A stretch of DNA of 64,000 nucleotides from contig OY769938.1 in assembly GCA_963669295.1 (NCBI GenBank), positions 4,650,001 through 4,714,000 on the forward strand, given 5' to 3'. The DNA comes from G963669295 sp963669295. GTDB taxonomy: Bacteria; Bacteroidota; Bacteroidia; Flavobacteriales_D; CALLUQ01. Position numbers and translations under genes: made by a program. The notes under the pieces were generated by a model, which saw nothing but the letters and a program-made list of their open reading frames with translations, was not told the origin of the DNA and ran no database searches. Shown here in pieces: positions 35,369 to 42,721 of the stretch (within the stretch, counting starts at the first letter, position 1; every line of letters begins with the position of its first letter).

Positions 35369-35737
35369 ATGCAGCTGTTAAGCATACAAGAAAAACAACG
35401 GCAAGACTTTGAGGCCAGGCTGACATTTAGTGGCGGTTCGGATCATGAGACAGGTGTTTGAAAGATCATCGATGTGCACCAAATTTCTTCTACAATAGAG
35501 CAAGGCAATGAGTTCGATTTTTGGTGTCATAACCAGCAAGCATTGTTTTTACTTCGCCTGAGGAAAGCCGTGGCAGAAAAGTTGTTTGCAATAAAATCGG
35601 AAGGAGAGTAAGCGGTGATGTACTTAGTGGCTGAAGTCGATTTCTCTCGCCTGAATGATGCCATTATTGAACAGGTACAGTTTGAACACAAAAGTATTCT
35701 GCCCTACACGGCAAATAAAATGCATGTAGCATTATAG
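35369..35737 (+). pseudogene. Decayed gene with two in-frame stops
   Basis: One reading frame from ATG 35369 (MQLLSIQEKQRQDFEARLTF) runs to TAG 35735-35737 and is interrupted only by TGA at 35459 and TAA at 35609. The coding character continues after both stops (KIIDVHQISSTIEQGNEFDF, then MYLVAEVDFSRLNDAIIEQV). The total of about 120 codons without frameshift points to a recently inactivated small gene. The product is not recognised. It could instead be three tiny genes, but that is less likely. Confidence 0.55.
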
Positions 35738-35764
35738 CACAGTTGGTGGTGTATAAGTGGGGGG

Positions 35765-37084
35765 TTACTTCCTCAACTTCGGGTCAAACGCATCGGTCAG
35801 CCCTTCGCCAATAAGGTTGTATACCGTTACCGTAAAGAAAATCATAAGACCAGGGAAAATAGCCAGCCACCATGCAGAGGCATTGCTTCGCGCTTCGGCC
35901 AATTGTGACCCCCAGGTAACTTGATCGGGTGGTACGCCTGCTCCGATGAATGAGAGAAAGGCCTCAATTAAGATGGCAGCGGCAATACCAAATGCAATGG
36001 CAATCATAACCGGCCCCATGGCATTAGGAATGGCATGACGCATGATGGTTCTAAATTCTGAAAAGCCAAGGGCGTGTGCTGCTTCAATGTATTCCAGGCT
36101 TCTAATTCGCAGTAACTCACCACGCATCAATCGTGCAATGGCCGGCCAACGGGTAAGTCCAATAATTACCATAACTACAGTAATAGAAGGGCCTGTAATC
36201 GCGATAATGGCAAGAATCAATAACAAGGTAGGGATGGACAACATCACATCAATAAAACGCATGATGATGATATCGATAGGGATTCTTACTTTTTTGCGTA
36301 GAAATGGAATGGCTTTTAATGGACGAGCCAATAGGTTGGCAAAAATTACCATGCCCACCAAGATGATCAGGCTGATAAGAAACTCCCACAAAAAACTTGA
36401 TTCTTTACTGTCGAACGAATCGGTTAATGCATACCCGCGTACTCCAAAGGCGTAAAATAACCCAAGGAATAAGAAGAGCAGGTTAAGGAACAAGCGGATG
36501 CGGGAAATTTTCATCTTTTCATCGCCAAAATAACCGGCCAATGAGCCCAGCAATAACCCGATGAGGGTGGCAATAAACATGGCAATAATACCTACCATCA
36601 GTGCTACCCGAGAACCGTGAATGAGTCCGGCAAGTACATCTCTCCCCAATGCATCTGTTCCCAGCCAATGCCGCCAATAACCCGACGAAACATTTTGATC
36701 GTCAAAAGGGCTGGCATATTGATCGTTGTTTTGATCCATATTGCTGGGGGAGTAGGGGACGGGTGTACGCACTACCCAATCATATTCAAGATCTTGCCAA
36801 ACAGCATTTTTTAGTTCTTCAGGCCATTTCGATAGACCAAGATCAACGGCATACGATTTAAAGATGGGGAAGTAAGTTTCGCCCTGATACTTAGCAACAA
36901 TAGGTTTTTCGTTGGCCAGAAAATCGGCCAATAAGGCAATAGCAATCAAAAACTTCACGAATCGCAACGACCATACCGCCAATTTGTTTTTGCGGAATTG
37001 TTGCATGCCTTTTGCCCAAAAGCTCTCGTCGTTTTGTTCTTTTGGCTTGCGCCCTAATATTTTGTTCACCAACTTTCTAAGCAT
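35765..37084 (-). CDS. Peptide/oligopeptide ABC transporter permease, OppC-like
   Basis: 439 residues. An inner-membrane permease of the Opp/Dpp class. An N-terminal cytoplasmic segment and helix (FVKFLIAIALLADFLAN) precede an extracytoplasmic stretch containing WLGTDALGRDVLAGLIHGSR, the typical OppC entry signature, then six helices. The ATPase-coupling EAA loop is EYIEAAHALGFSEFRTIMRH with IPNAMGPVMIA following. It is longer than E. coli OppC (~300) because of insertions near residues 60-130 and 210-260, which are usual in Bacteroidota. It is the last gene of a solute-binding protein/OppB/OppC run, 3 bases after oppB. Confidence 0.92.
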   Translation of the reverse strand: MLRKLVNKILGRKPKEQNDESFWAKGMQQFRKNKLAVWSLRFVKFLIAIALLADFLANEKPIVAKYQGETYFPIFKSYAVDLGLSKWPEELKNAVWQDLEYDWVVRTPVPYSPSNMDQNNDQYASPFDDQNVSSGYWRHWLGTDALGRDVLAGLIHGSRVALMVGIIAMFIATLIGLLLGSLAGYFGDEKMKISRIRLFLNLLFLFLGLFYAFGVRGYALTDSFDSKESSFLWEFLISLIILVGMVIFANLLARPLKAIPFLRKKVRIPIDIIIMRFIDVMLSIPTLLLILAIIAITGPSITVVMVIIGLTRWPAIARLMRGELLRIRSLEYIEAAHALGFSEFRTIMRHAIPNAMGPVMIAIAFGIAAAILIEAFLSFIGAGVPPDQVTWGSQLAEARSNASAWWLAIFPGLMIFFTVTVYNLIGEGLTDAFDPKLRK

Positions 37085-37087
37085 CGG

Positions 37088-38566
37088 TTATTTTTTCGAG
37101 TACGATATTCTTGGATCAACCACTGCATACAGAATATCTGCCACCAGTGAGCCTACCAAAGTTAATACCGCTGCAAACATTACCACTGTATATATTACCG
37201 GGTAGTTGTTTGCATGTAATGCATCAATAATTACCTTACCCATTCCAGGAATAGTAAAGATAACCTCTATCACAATTGAACCTGAAATGGCCAATGGGAA
37301 TACACTGGCAAACAACGTAATGACTGGTAGCAATGAATTTCTAAAAGCGTGCTTCCAAATTACTTTTTTAGGTTCCAGCCCTTTTGCATAGGCTGTTCTA
37401 ATATAATCTTGTCCTAATACACTTAACATTCCTCCACGCATTTGCCTTGAGATATAGGCCAATGAACCATAGGTCCAACAAAACAACGGAAGAATGGAGT
37501 GGTAAGCGGTATCAATAAATCGTTGGAAGAATGGAGCATCCTCAGGAGTACGCATCATACTTACTGACGATGGGAACCAGTTCAGGTAATCGGGATTACA
37601 CAAGAACACAATGAGCATGGTACCTACCCAAAAAGTAGGGGTAGAGTAGAGCATGAACAAAATGGTTGAAGTGATGCGCTCACCACGACTTCCTTTTTTT
37701 ACCGCGGCTCTTACTCCAATAGGAATGGCCAATAAGTAGGTAATGAAAATCGAAATAAGACTGAACATAAACGTCCACCAAATGGCATCCCAAATAACGG
37801 AGCCTACAGGCCTTCGATCTTGATATGACTGTCCAAAATCGCCACGCAAGAAGCCTTCACTACGGTAATATACACCTGGTTCTTTTTCACCAAACCAGGG
37901 CACATCGCCAAAAATCCAATTGTGGTATTGGTTATGCGCACCATACCAATTGATTTTAGGCACATAACGGCCAAAAGTGTTTTTATTATCGATAACGTGG
38001 TGGAAAGCATTAAAAGAAGCATTGAGATAGCTTTCTACTTCACTTAATGAAGGTGTTTTGTCGAACAGAAATTGAAGGTTGGAGTAAAGGGTTTTAATCT
38101 TCTGTTCATCGTAAGTTTCCAATAACGTATATACTGCCGATTTAGCTTCACGTAAGCTCTTGGCGTTCTTTTTTGTTTTCTTAATGTTGTACAACTCGGT
38201 TTCAAACTTTTTTGTCACCTCATAGTATTTGGCTACGTTGTCCCATATGCCATATTCAAACGATAATCGTTCAAGTGCCTCTCGGTGGTTTTTGCGCGAT
38301 ATTTTATACAAGGTATCGGAAACCGTGGAGTTGGAGATGGTAAAATAGAAAAGAGGAAGATCAAGCCCTAATTCGCGACGCAGTTCAATATAATCTTTTT
38401 CTCCCGCGGCTCTTGAAGCTGCTTGTCCCTGTCCACCATTGTTGCTGCTCAACAGGTTGGCTACAGGGTCGCCAGGAGCATAGGCGCCAATTATAAACGT
38501 AACTAGCGACACCGCAAACAGGGTGGGAATAAAGATGAGAACTCTTTTTAGTACGTATTTGAGCAT
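37088..38566 (-). CDS. Peptide/oligopeptide ABC transporter permease, OppB-like with large periplasmic insertion
   Basis: 492 residues against about 310 for E. coli OppB. The first helix (VLIFIPTLFAVSLVTFIIGA) is followed by a charged helical insertion of ~170 residues (EALERLSFEYGIWDNVAKYY, SLREAKSAVYTLLETYDEQK) before GFLRGDFGQSYQDRRPV. The remaining helices and the coupling loop QDYIRTAYAKGLEPKKVIWK with HAFRNSLLPVITL are standard. The insertion probably contacts the lipid-anchored binding protein encoded upstream. It forms a heterodimer with the OppC-like protein. Confidence 0.92.
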   Translation of the reverse strand: MLKYVLKRVLIFIPTLFAVSLVTFIIGAYAPGDPVANLLSSNNGGQGQAASRAAGEKDYIELRRELGLDLPLFYFTISNSTVSDTLYKISRKNHREALERLSFEYGIWDNVAKYYEVTKKFETELYNIKKTKKNAKSLREAKSAVYTLLETYDEQKIKTLYSNLQFLFDKTPSLSEVESYLNASFNAFHHVIDNKNTFGRYVPKINWYGAHNQYHNWIFGDVPWFGEKEPGVYYRSEGFLRGDFGQSYQDRRPVGSVIWDAIWWTFMFSLISIFITYLLAIPIGVRAAVKKGSRGERITSTILFMLYSTPTFWVGTMLIVFLCNPDYLNWFPSSVSMMRTPEDAPFFQRFIDTAYHSILPLFCWTYGSLAYISRQMRGGMLSVLGQDYIRTAYAKGLEPKKVIWKHAFRNSLLPVITLFASVFPLAISGSIVIEVIFTIPGMGKVIIDALHANNYPVIYTVVMFAAVLTLVGSLVADILYAVVDPRISYSKK

Positions 38567-38606
38567 GGTAGCTGTATCCCTCTAAAAGAAAGCAAGTTAA
38601 CAATAA

Positions 38607-40379
38607 TTATTCAGCGGTAGCCTTCGCTTTAAAGCCTGCTTCCCAAAAACCGGGATACATGGCCGAGGTGTAAGCATTTTCAAAACGCTTGTGTATAGCA
38701 ATTTTGTTTTTAGGTGCCGATAAGAATATGTAAGGCACTTCGTTATGCATCACTTCTTGTAACTCGTACCACAATTCCTTGCGTTTTGCTTCGTCAATAG
38801 TTATACCAATAGCATCAATCAGCGAGTCGCTATACTCGTTGCCAAAAGAAGGGTAGTTAGAACCTCCATTGGCCGACTCGGTGTGGAACAATTGATTAGG
38901 GTCGTCTGGAGCGTGCTCCATGATCCATGCACCATAATACATATCGAAGTTATGATCTTTGGTGTTTTCAATGTAGATGGTCCACTCTTGTGGCTCAATT
39001 TCTACTTCAATTCCCACCTTACGCGCTTCTTCTTTAAACATCAGGGCCACTGCTTTACGCTCGTCGTTGCCTGAGTTGTATGAGAAGGTGATTCTAAAGT
39101 CAATCAATTCACCATCTTCAGTTTCCATATCGAGGATGCCATCACCATCAGAATCGCCCCATCCAGCTTGAGCTAACAGCTCTTTCGCCTTTTCCAGATT
39201 AAGTTGATACATCTCAATGTCGTAGTTGTAAAACTTCTTGTTGGTGGTGTGTACTGTACCAACAATACGCTCACCGTAACCGTAGCCTACTTTTTCAATA
39301 ACTCGATCTACATCAACAAGGTGTGCTAGCGCCTGGCGGGTCAATTTGTTTTCCAATTGTGGAATCTTGGTGTTAATACCCAAGTAGCTATAAGCTAAGT
39401 AAGGAGCGGCTTCACCGTTAAAGTTTTCGGTAAAGGCAGGGGATTCAGGCAATTCGTGAAAGTCCTTCGACTTAATGCCATACATCGCGTCCAGGTTCTC
39501 CGCTTTTAATGCAGTGATGGCTGCCGTTTGATCGTTGATGATCTGGTAAGTGATTTTATTCATGTGAGCATCAAAGTAAGAAGTAGTGCCTTCGTACTTA
39601 TGTCCCCACCAGTTTTCTTTTTTCTTTAATACAATGTATTGTCCGGTCTTCCACTCTTCAAAAGCGTAAGCTCCCGAACCAGATATGAACCCTTTCTGAC
39701 GTTGCCATTTTTCAGAGTTGATGTCTTTGGCGAATTCAATGATTTTTGGGTTTTCAGCAAGCGTCTCGGCTTCTTCTGCCAATTGCTTGATGGTAAACTC
39801 TTTCATTAAGCCGTTAGCATCATAAACATATTCAGGTACAATAGGTAGCTCAGCTGCAGTAGTATACTCAGCACGAATATATACGTCGGTAACAAAAGTA
39901 AATTTCAAGGGATCGTCATCGTATTTAATGAAATCTTTGATGTTCAATAAGTACGATTTCTTTTGCATGTTGTCTACCTTAGGGTTCAATGCAGCTTTAA
40001 TGGTAAACTCTACATCATTGGCAGTTACTGCCGAACCATCATCCCAAACAGCATCGGGCTTCAAGGTATAGGTAATGTGCATGCGATCTCCGTTTACTGA
40101 GTCAGAAACCATTTCAACAGTTGGTTTCGCTGCAGCCAATACAGGAGTCAATTCTAATGTTTTGTGATCAATGTACATCAACCGTTGGAAGATGTTAGAC
40201 ATGATGGCCGTAGAACTGGCTCCCGAATTGTTAATCGGGTTAAGCATGTCCGGGTCAGACAATTGGTGTACTACAATTTCGTTGGGATCTTTTTCGTAGG
40301 TAGTACATGAATTTAATAGAATAACAGAGAGTAATGCGAGCGTAGATAATCTAAAAATTCCTGTGCTTTTCAACGTCAT
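38607..40379 (-). CDS. Peptide-binding lipoprotein, ABC solute-binding family 5
   Basis: 590 residues, signal peptide with lipobox LLNSC (Cys25). Family 5 features: HQLSDPDMLNPINNSGASST, YTLKPDAVWDDGSAVTANDV, SGAYAFEEWKTGQYIVLKK with NWWG, LTRQALAHLVDVDRVIEKVG, and a C-terminal AWIMEHAPDDPNQLF ligand-loop region. These proteins bind peptides or similar ligands and deliver them to OppB/OppC. The sequence DSDGDGILDMETEDGELIDF looks like a calcium-binding insert. No ATPase gene is in the window, so the OppD/F subunits must be encoded elsewhere. Confidence 0.92.
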   Translation of the reverse strand: MTLKSTGIFRLSTLALLSVILLNSCTTYEKDPNEIVVHQLSDPDMLNPINNSGASSTAIMSNIFQRLMYIDHKTLELTPVLAAAKPTVEMVSDSVNGDRMHITYTLKPDAVWDDGSAVTANDVEFTIKAALNPKVDNMQKKSYLLNIKDFIKYDDDPLKFTFVTDVYIRAEYTTAAELPIVPEYVYDANGLMKEFTIKQLAEEAETLAENPKIIEFAKDINSEKWQRQKGFISGSGAYAFEEWKTGQYIVLKKKENWWGHKYEGTTSYFDAHMNKITYQIINDQTAAITALKAENLDAMYGIKSKDFHELPESPAFTENFNGEAAPYLAYSYLGINTKIPQLENKLTRQALAHLVDVDRVIEKVGYGYGERIVGTVHTTNKKFYNYDIEMYQLNLEKAKELLAQAGWGDSDGDGILDMETEDGELIDFRITFSYNSGNDERKAVALMFKEEARKVGIEVEIEPQEWTIYIENTKDHNFDMYYGAWIMEHAPDDPNQLFHTESANGGSNYPSFGNEYSDSLIDAIGITIDEAKRKELWYELQEVMHNEVPYIFLSAPKNKIAIHKRFENAYTSAMYPGFWEAGFKAKATAE

Positions 40380-40416
40380 AATCGATGTTTTTAATAGGTT
40401 TTTCCTAGCAGGTGTG

Positions 40417-40424
40417 CAAATATA
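40417..40424 (-). promoter_or_regulatory. -7 promoter element for the peptide transporter operon
   Basis: On the minus strand TATATTTG, a full match to TAnnTTTG, 37 bases before the ATG of the binding-protein gene. The -33 partner is not clear. Confidence 0.5.
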
Positions 40425-40511
40425 ACATTCCTATTTAATTTGCCCGTTAATTTTAGATAAATGTGCCATAATTTAAGATGAAGTTTTTTTGAGTTGTGAT
40501 GTCAATTTTTC

Positions 40512-40542
40512 TTTGCGAAAGAAAATCTATTTCATACATTTG
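40512..40542 (+). promoter_or_regulatory. Promoter of tRNA-Ser
   Basis: TTTG at 40512-40515, exactly 19 bases, then TACATTTG at 40535-40542: a full consensus Bacteroidota promoter, 34 bases before the tRNA. Confidence 0.8.
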
Positions 40543-40576
40543 TGCCCCGTTAAAAAGAAACGTTCTTTTTTACTGA

Positions 40577-40660
40577 GGAGAGGTGGCAGAGTGGTAATGC
40601 AGCAGCCTGCTAAGCTGTAGCCGGGAAACTGGCTCCTGAGTTCGAATCTCAGTCTCTCCG
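40577..40660 (+). tRNA. tRNA-Ser (anticodon GCU)
   Basis: 84-base cloverleaf. The acceptor GGAGAGG pairs with TCTCTCC with one G-U pair, and the discriminator is G. The anticodon stem-loop has GCT in CTGCTAA. The long variable arm (GCCGGGAAACTGGCTC region) is typical of serine tRNAs, and the T-loop is TTCGAAT. CCA is not encoded. Confidence 0.95.
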
Positions 40661-40668
40661 CAAATGAA

Positions 40669-40699
40669 TTTGGTGTTGTAAAAGTTTCTATTACTTTTG
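40669..40699 (+). promoter_or_regulatory. Separate promoter of tRNA-Pro
   Basis: TTTG at 40669-40672, 19 bases, TACTTTTG at 40692-40699, in the 49-base gap between the two tRNAs. tRNA-Pro therefore has its own full-consensus promoter. Confidence 0.75.
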
Positions 40700-40709
40700 C
40701 GGCACAATT

Positions 40710-40784
40710 CGGGGTGTAGCGTAGCCCGGTCATCGCGCCTGCTTTGGGAGCAGGAGGTCGCAGGTTCGAATCCTGCCACCCCGA
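40710..40784 (+). tRNA. tRNA-Pro (anticodon UGG)
   Basis: 75-base cloverleaf. The acceptor CGGGGTG pairs fully with CACCCCG, and the discriminator is A. The anticodon loop TTTGGGA contains TGG between CTGCT and AGCAG. The T-arm is CAGG-TTCGAAT-CCTG. CCA is not encoded. Its last 16 bases (40769-40784) and the next base recur exactly at 40931-40947, downstream. Confidence 0.95.
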
Positions 40785-40794
40785 CTAAGAGAAG

Positions 40795-40821
40795 AGCCTG
40801 TCAGTTATGACAGGCTTTTTT
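40795..40821 (+). terminator. Terminator after tRNA-Pro
   Basis: AGCCTGTCA and TGACAGGCT form a 9-bp stem with a 4-base loop, followed by TTTTT. Confidence 0.9.
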
Positions 40822-40930
40822 ATGCAATGAACCGAAGGAAAGTTCACTTTTCTGAGGTGAGTGAAAGAAAAAAATGGCCTTCCCTTCGGAAGGCTCTTCT
40901 CGGAATTTGCGGGAATGAGGATCATGGAAT

Positions 40931-40947
40931 AATCCTGCCACCCCGAC
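40931..40947. repeat. Exact copy of the tRNA-Pro 3' end (att-like direct repeat)
   Basis: AATCCTGCCACCCCGAC here repeats 40769-40785 exactly (17 of 17), 162 bases away. Duplication of a tRNA 3' end is the usual scar of tyrosine-recombinase integration, and a recombinase gene lies 135 bases beyond. A shorter piece, CACCCCGAC, occurs again at 42712-42720. Confidence 0.7.
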
Positions 40948-40955
40948 ATCAGAAT

Positions 40956-40989
40956 AAAATGCCATGTAATAGCTATTACATGGCATTTT
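40956..40989. terminator. Strong palindromic terminator
   Basis: AAAATGCCATGTAATAG is followed directly by its exact reverse complement, giving a 15-bp stem with an AGCT loop and a T-run. It may end tRNA-side transcripts, and on the other strand those from the recombinase. Confidence 0.8.
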
Positions 40990-41039
40990 TGTTTTGTAAT
41001 CCTTCCCTATCTCGAAATTATTATTCGATTCTTACCTAA

Positions 41040-41050
41040 AAAAGTTCGAA
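41040..41050. repeat. 11-bp direct repeat, left copy, flanking the recombinase-cassette unit
   Basis: AAAAGTTCGAA occurs here and at 42688-42698, enclosing the recombinase, the cassette and the attC-like site (about 1.6 kb). GTTCGAA is also the tRNA T-loop core, so these may be tRNA scars. Confidence 0.45.
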
Positions 41051-41081
41051 TCCCTTCAAGAGGCAAGGCTTTGCAAGCTTT

Positions 41082-41909
41082 TTAGTCGTCTGTATAATCG
41101 AACGGGCTAGTGACATTAAGCAAATTCTTTTTGGCAACATGTGTATAAATCATGGTTGTTTTTATACTTCTGTGTCCCAATAGTTCCTGAATAACCCGAA
41201 TATCAGTTCCATTTTCTAACAAATGCGTAGCATAACAGTGTCTGAGTGCATGAGCTGAAACATTTTTTGTTATTCCTGCTTTTTTTGCTGCCTTCTTAAC
41301 TATCTGATTAACACTCGTTGTTGAATATTGGTTTCCATGTAGACCTTCAAACAAATAACCAGATGGTTGATATTCCTTGTAATACTTTCTTAGCAATAGC
41401 AAAAACCTTTGTGATAGCGGAATTAACCTATCCTTTGCTCCTTTTCCCTGTACAATGGAAATGACCATTCGGGTTGAGTCGATATCTTTTATCTTTAGGT
41501 TTATTAATTCTCCCACTCTTATTCCACCGCTATAAAGGGCAACCAAGATGCATTGATGTTTAAGGTTTTTTGTTGAGTCAATCATTTTCAACACATCCTT
41601 TTTGGAGAGAACCACTGGAATCTTAAAGGGCTTTTTCGCAGGAAGAATTCTGTCTAAGTTTATTGGTTGACTAAGTATTTCGGAGTAATACAACTTAAAA
41701 GCACTAATCAGTTGCCTTTGAGTTGAATACGCTAGCTTCTTGTTATGAATTAAATGGTAGATATAGTCAAAGAGTTCAGATTCTGTAGTTGCTGAAATAG
41801 GCTTTTGAAAATACCCTTCAGCTTGCCTTAACATTGAACAATAAGTACTAATGGTATTTGAACTATAACGTTTAACCTCCAATATTCGGATAAAATCAAC
41901 AATAGCCAT
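41082..41909 (-). CDS. Xer/IntI-like tyrosine recombinase next to an integron-type cassette
   Basis: 275 residues from ATG 41909 (MAIVDFIRILEV); a TTG nine bases upstream is an alternative. The N-terminal SAM-like core-binding domain covers ~1-80, the catalytic domain ~95-275. All catalytic residues are visible: Arg131 (SGGIRVGELINL), Lys157 (GKGAKDR), His220 and Arg223 (HALRHCYATHLL), His246 (LGHRSIKT) and Tyr255 (TTMIYTHV). Lys157 to His220 is 63 residues, so the extra segment of integron integrases between these motifs is missing, although the end (YTHVAKKNLLNVTSPFD) resembles IntI. The divergent start is 90 bases from the cassette junction, as in integrons. The gene is visibly more AT-rich than its neighbours. 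Confidence 0.9.
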   Translation of the reverse strand: MAIVDFIRILEVKRYSSNTISTYCSMLRQAEGYFQKPISATTESELFDYIYHLIHNKKLAYSTQRQLISAFKLYYSEILSQPINLDRILPAKKPFKIPVVLSKKDVLKMIDSTKNLKHQCILVALYSGGIRVGELINLKIKDIDSTRMVISIVQGKGAKDRLIPLSQRFLLLLRKYYKEYQPSGYLFEGLHGNQYSTTSVNQIVKKAAKKAGITKNVSAHALRHCYATHLLENGTDIRVIQELLGHRSIKTTMIYTHVAKKNLLNVTSPFDYTDD

Positions 41910-42005
41910 ATCATGCAATATAGTGAAGAATTGTTTTAATAACCATCACTTTTGACAGGGTTATTATAAGTAAATCATTAAATTGCATTTATACAGTAGT
42001 TATGC
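41910..42005. other. attI-like recombination region with GTTATGC junction
   Basis: AT-rich leader between the recombinase start and the first cassette. GTTATGC at 41999-42005 fits the G^TT recombination point of integrons, and its complement GCATAAC is the R'' box of the downstream attC-like site. TTGACA at 41952 with TAAATTG at 41979 could be a cassette promoter, but the 24-base spacing is long. Confidence 0.5.
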
Positions 42006-42641
42006 ATAATAAAACCCAAGTATGAAAGAAATAGAAAATTTCATAAGAGAATTCATAGAAGCTGAATACACGGCAGATCGTGGTCAACATGATATTGATT
42101 TATCTGATTCAGAGCATGAAAAGCTTGCTGATCATGCCTACTCATTTTATGGAAAATCTCTTAGTCATCCCTTTTTAAGAGGAGAAAGTGTAGAGAGTAT
42201 CAAAGGAGACAAGGAAATTGAAGAAATGTATTTAATAAATTACAATGAGACTATTAAACCTATATTATTTCAGATAAAACAATATAAATATCCTGAATTG
42301 GGAGGAGCATTAAAAAGTCAAGTCCAAAATGATGAAATTTGGGCTTGCTATGTAAGTAGTTCTCTTGACACTGGTAAGCCTCTAGGTTACAGAAGATTAT
42401 ATTATATAGCAAAGGGGGCTGGAGGGTTGAAAATCATATATTATATTACTTTCGATATGAAAAAAAAACATTGGAGACATTCAGTTGATCTTGAAACAGT
42501 TAAAGTACTAGATCCTGGTAAACTAATTGCTGTAGAAAAATACCAAGCACCAGAAGAGGACTTCAGCCTTTTAGATTACAATAAATAAAAATATGCATAA
42601 CAATATGTAAAAAGCATTAACACGACTTTTTACATTAAACG
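42000..42641 (+). mobile_element. Putative integron gene cassette (642 bp, one gene plus attC)
   Basis: Defined from the first T after G41999 to G42641. The cassette begins TTATGC and ends with an attC-like site. In a circularised cassette, R'' (GCATAAC, 42595-42601) and the rejoined R' (GTTATGC) would be perfectly complementary over seven bases, as integron biology demands. The gene begins 22 bases in and stops 6 bases before attC, leaving almost no spare DNA, as in true cassettes. Confidence 0.65.
42022..42588 (+). CDS. Unknown cassette-encoded protein
   Basis: 188 residues, hydrophilic and acidic, without signal peptide or membrane helix. The N-terminus is helical (MKEIENFIREFIEAEYTADR, then LSDSEHEKLADHAYSFYGKS). 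The second half has strands with the pattern EIWACYVSSSLDTGKPLGYR, RLYYIAKGAGGLKIIYYITF and KKKHWRHSVDLE, loosely like an NTF2-type fold with an N-terminal helix. I do not recognise the family. Codon use is AT-rich, unlike the surrounding genes, which suggests acquisition with the cassette. It points away from the recombinase and fills the cassette, so it should be expressed from a leader promoter. Confidence 0.8.
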   Translation: MKEIENFIREFIEAEYTADRGQHDIDLSDSEHEKLADHAYSFYGKSLSHPFLRGESVESIKGDKEIEEMYLINYNETIKPILFQIKQYKYPELGGALKSQVQNDEIWACYVSSSLDTGKPLGYRRLYYIAKGAGGLKIIYYITFDMKKKHWRHSVDLETVKVLDPGKLIAVEKYQAPEEDFSLLDYNK

Positions 42642-42647
42642 TTAGAA
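42595..42647. other. attC-like site at the cassette 3' end
   Basis: The order is R'' GCATAAC (42595-42601), spacer AAT, ATGTAAAAAG (42605-42614), an 11-base loop, CTTTTTACAT (42626-42635), spacer TAAAC, and R' GTTAGAA (42641-42647). The 10-bp inner stem is perfect, and TAAC/GTTA pair at the outer ends. The 53-bp size, the TAACAAT left end, the CGTTAGA right end and the unequal spacers closely match known attC sites of the aadA type as I remember them. Confidence 0.7.
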
Positions 42648-42687
42648 CTGAATCTCTGCGCCACACAAACTCAAAACATCCCTCTTC

Positions 42688-42698
42688 AAAAGTTCGAA
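42688..42698. repeat. 11-bp direct repeat, right copy
   Basis: AAAAGTTCGAA, identical to 41040-41050. CACCCCGAC, the end of tRNA-Pro, follows at 42712-42720, so a degraded tRNA tail may lie here. Confidence 0.4.
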
Positions 42699-42721
42699 AT
42701 TTTCACCCTCACCCCGACAAC

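Noticed and set aside
40527..40779. Short frames across tRNA-Ser and tRNA-Pro
   Set aside because: They read through tRNA genes and cannot be real proteins.
40827..41039. 70-codon frame after the tRNA-Pro terminator
   Set aside because: It runs through hairpins and the duplicated tRNA tail; composition is not protein-like.
41082..41909. Calling the recombinase a chromosomal XerC/XerD
   Set aside because: The dimer-resolution recombinases are normally not inside AT-rich tRNA-linked islands, and the C-terminus differs from the Xer type (TSPFD ending). The cassette context points elsewhere, though activity is untested.
41910..42021. A definite cassette promoter (Pc)
   Set aside because: TTGACA and TAAATTG are present but 24 bases apart with an imperfect -7 box, so this was only mentioned within the attI-like entry.
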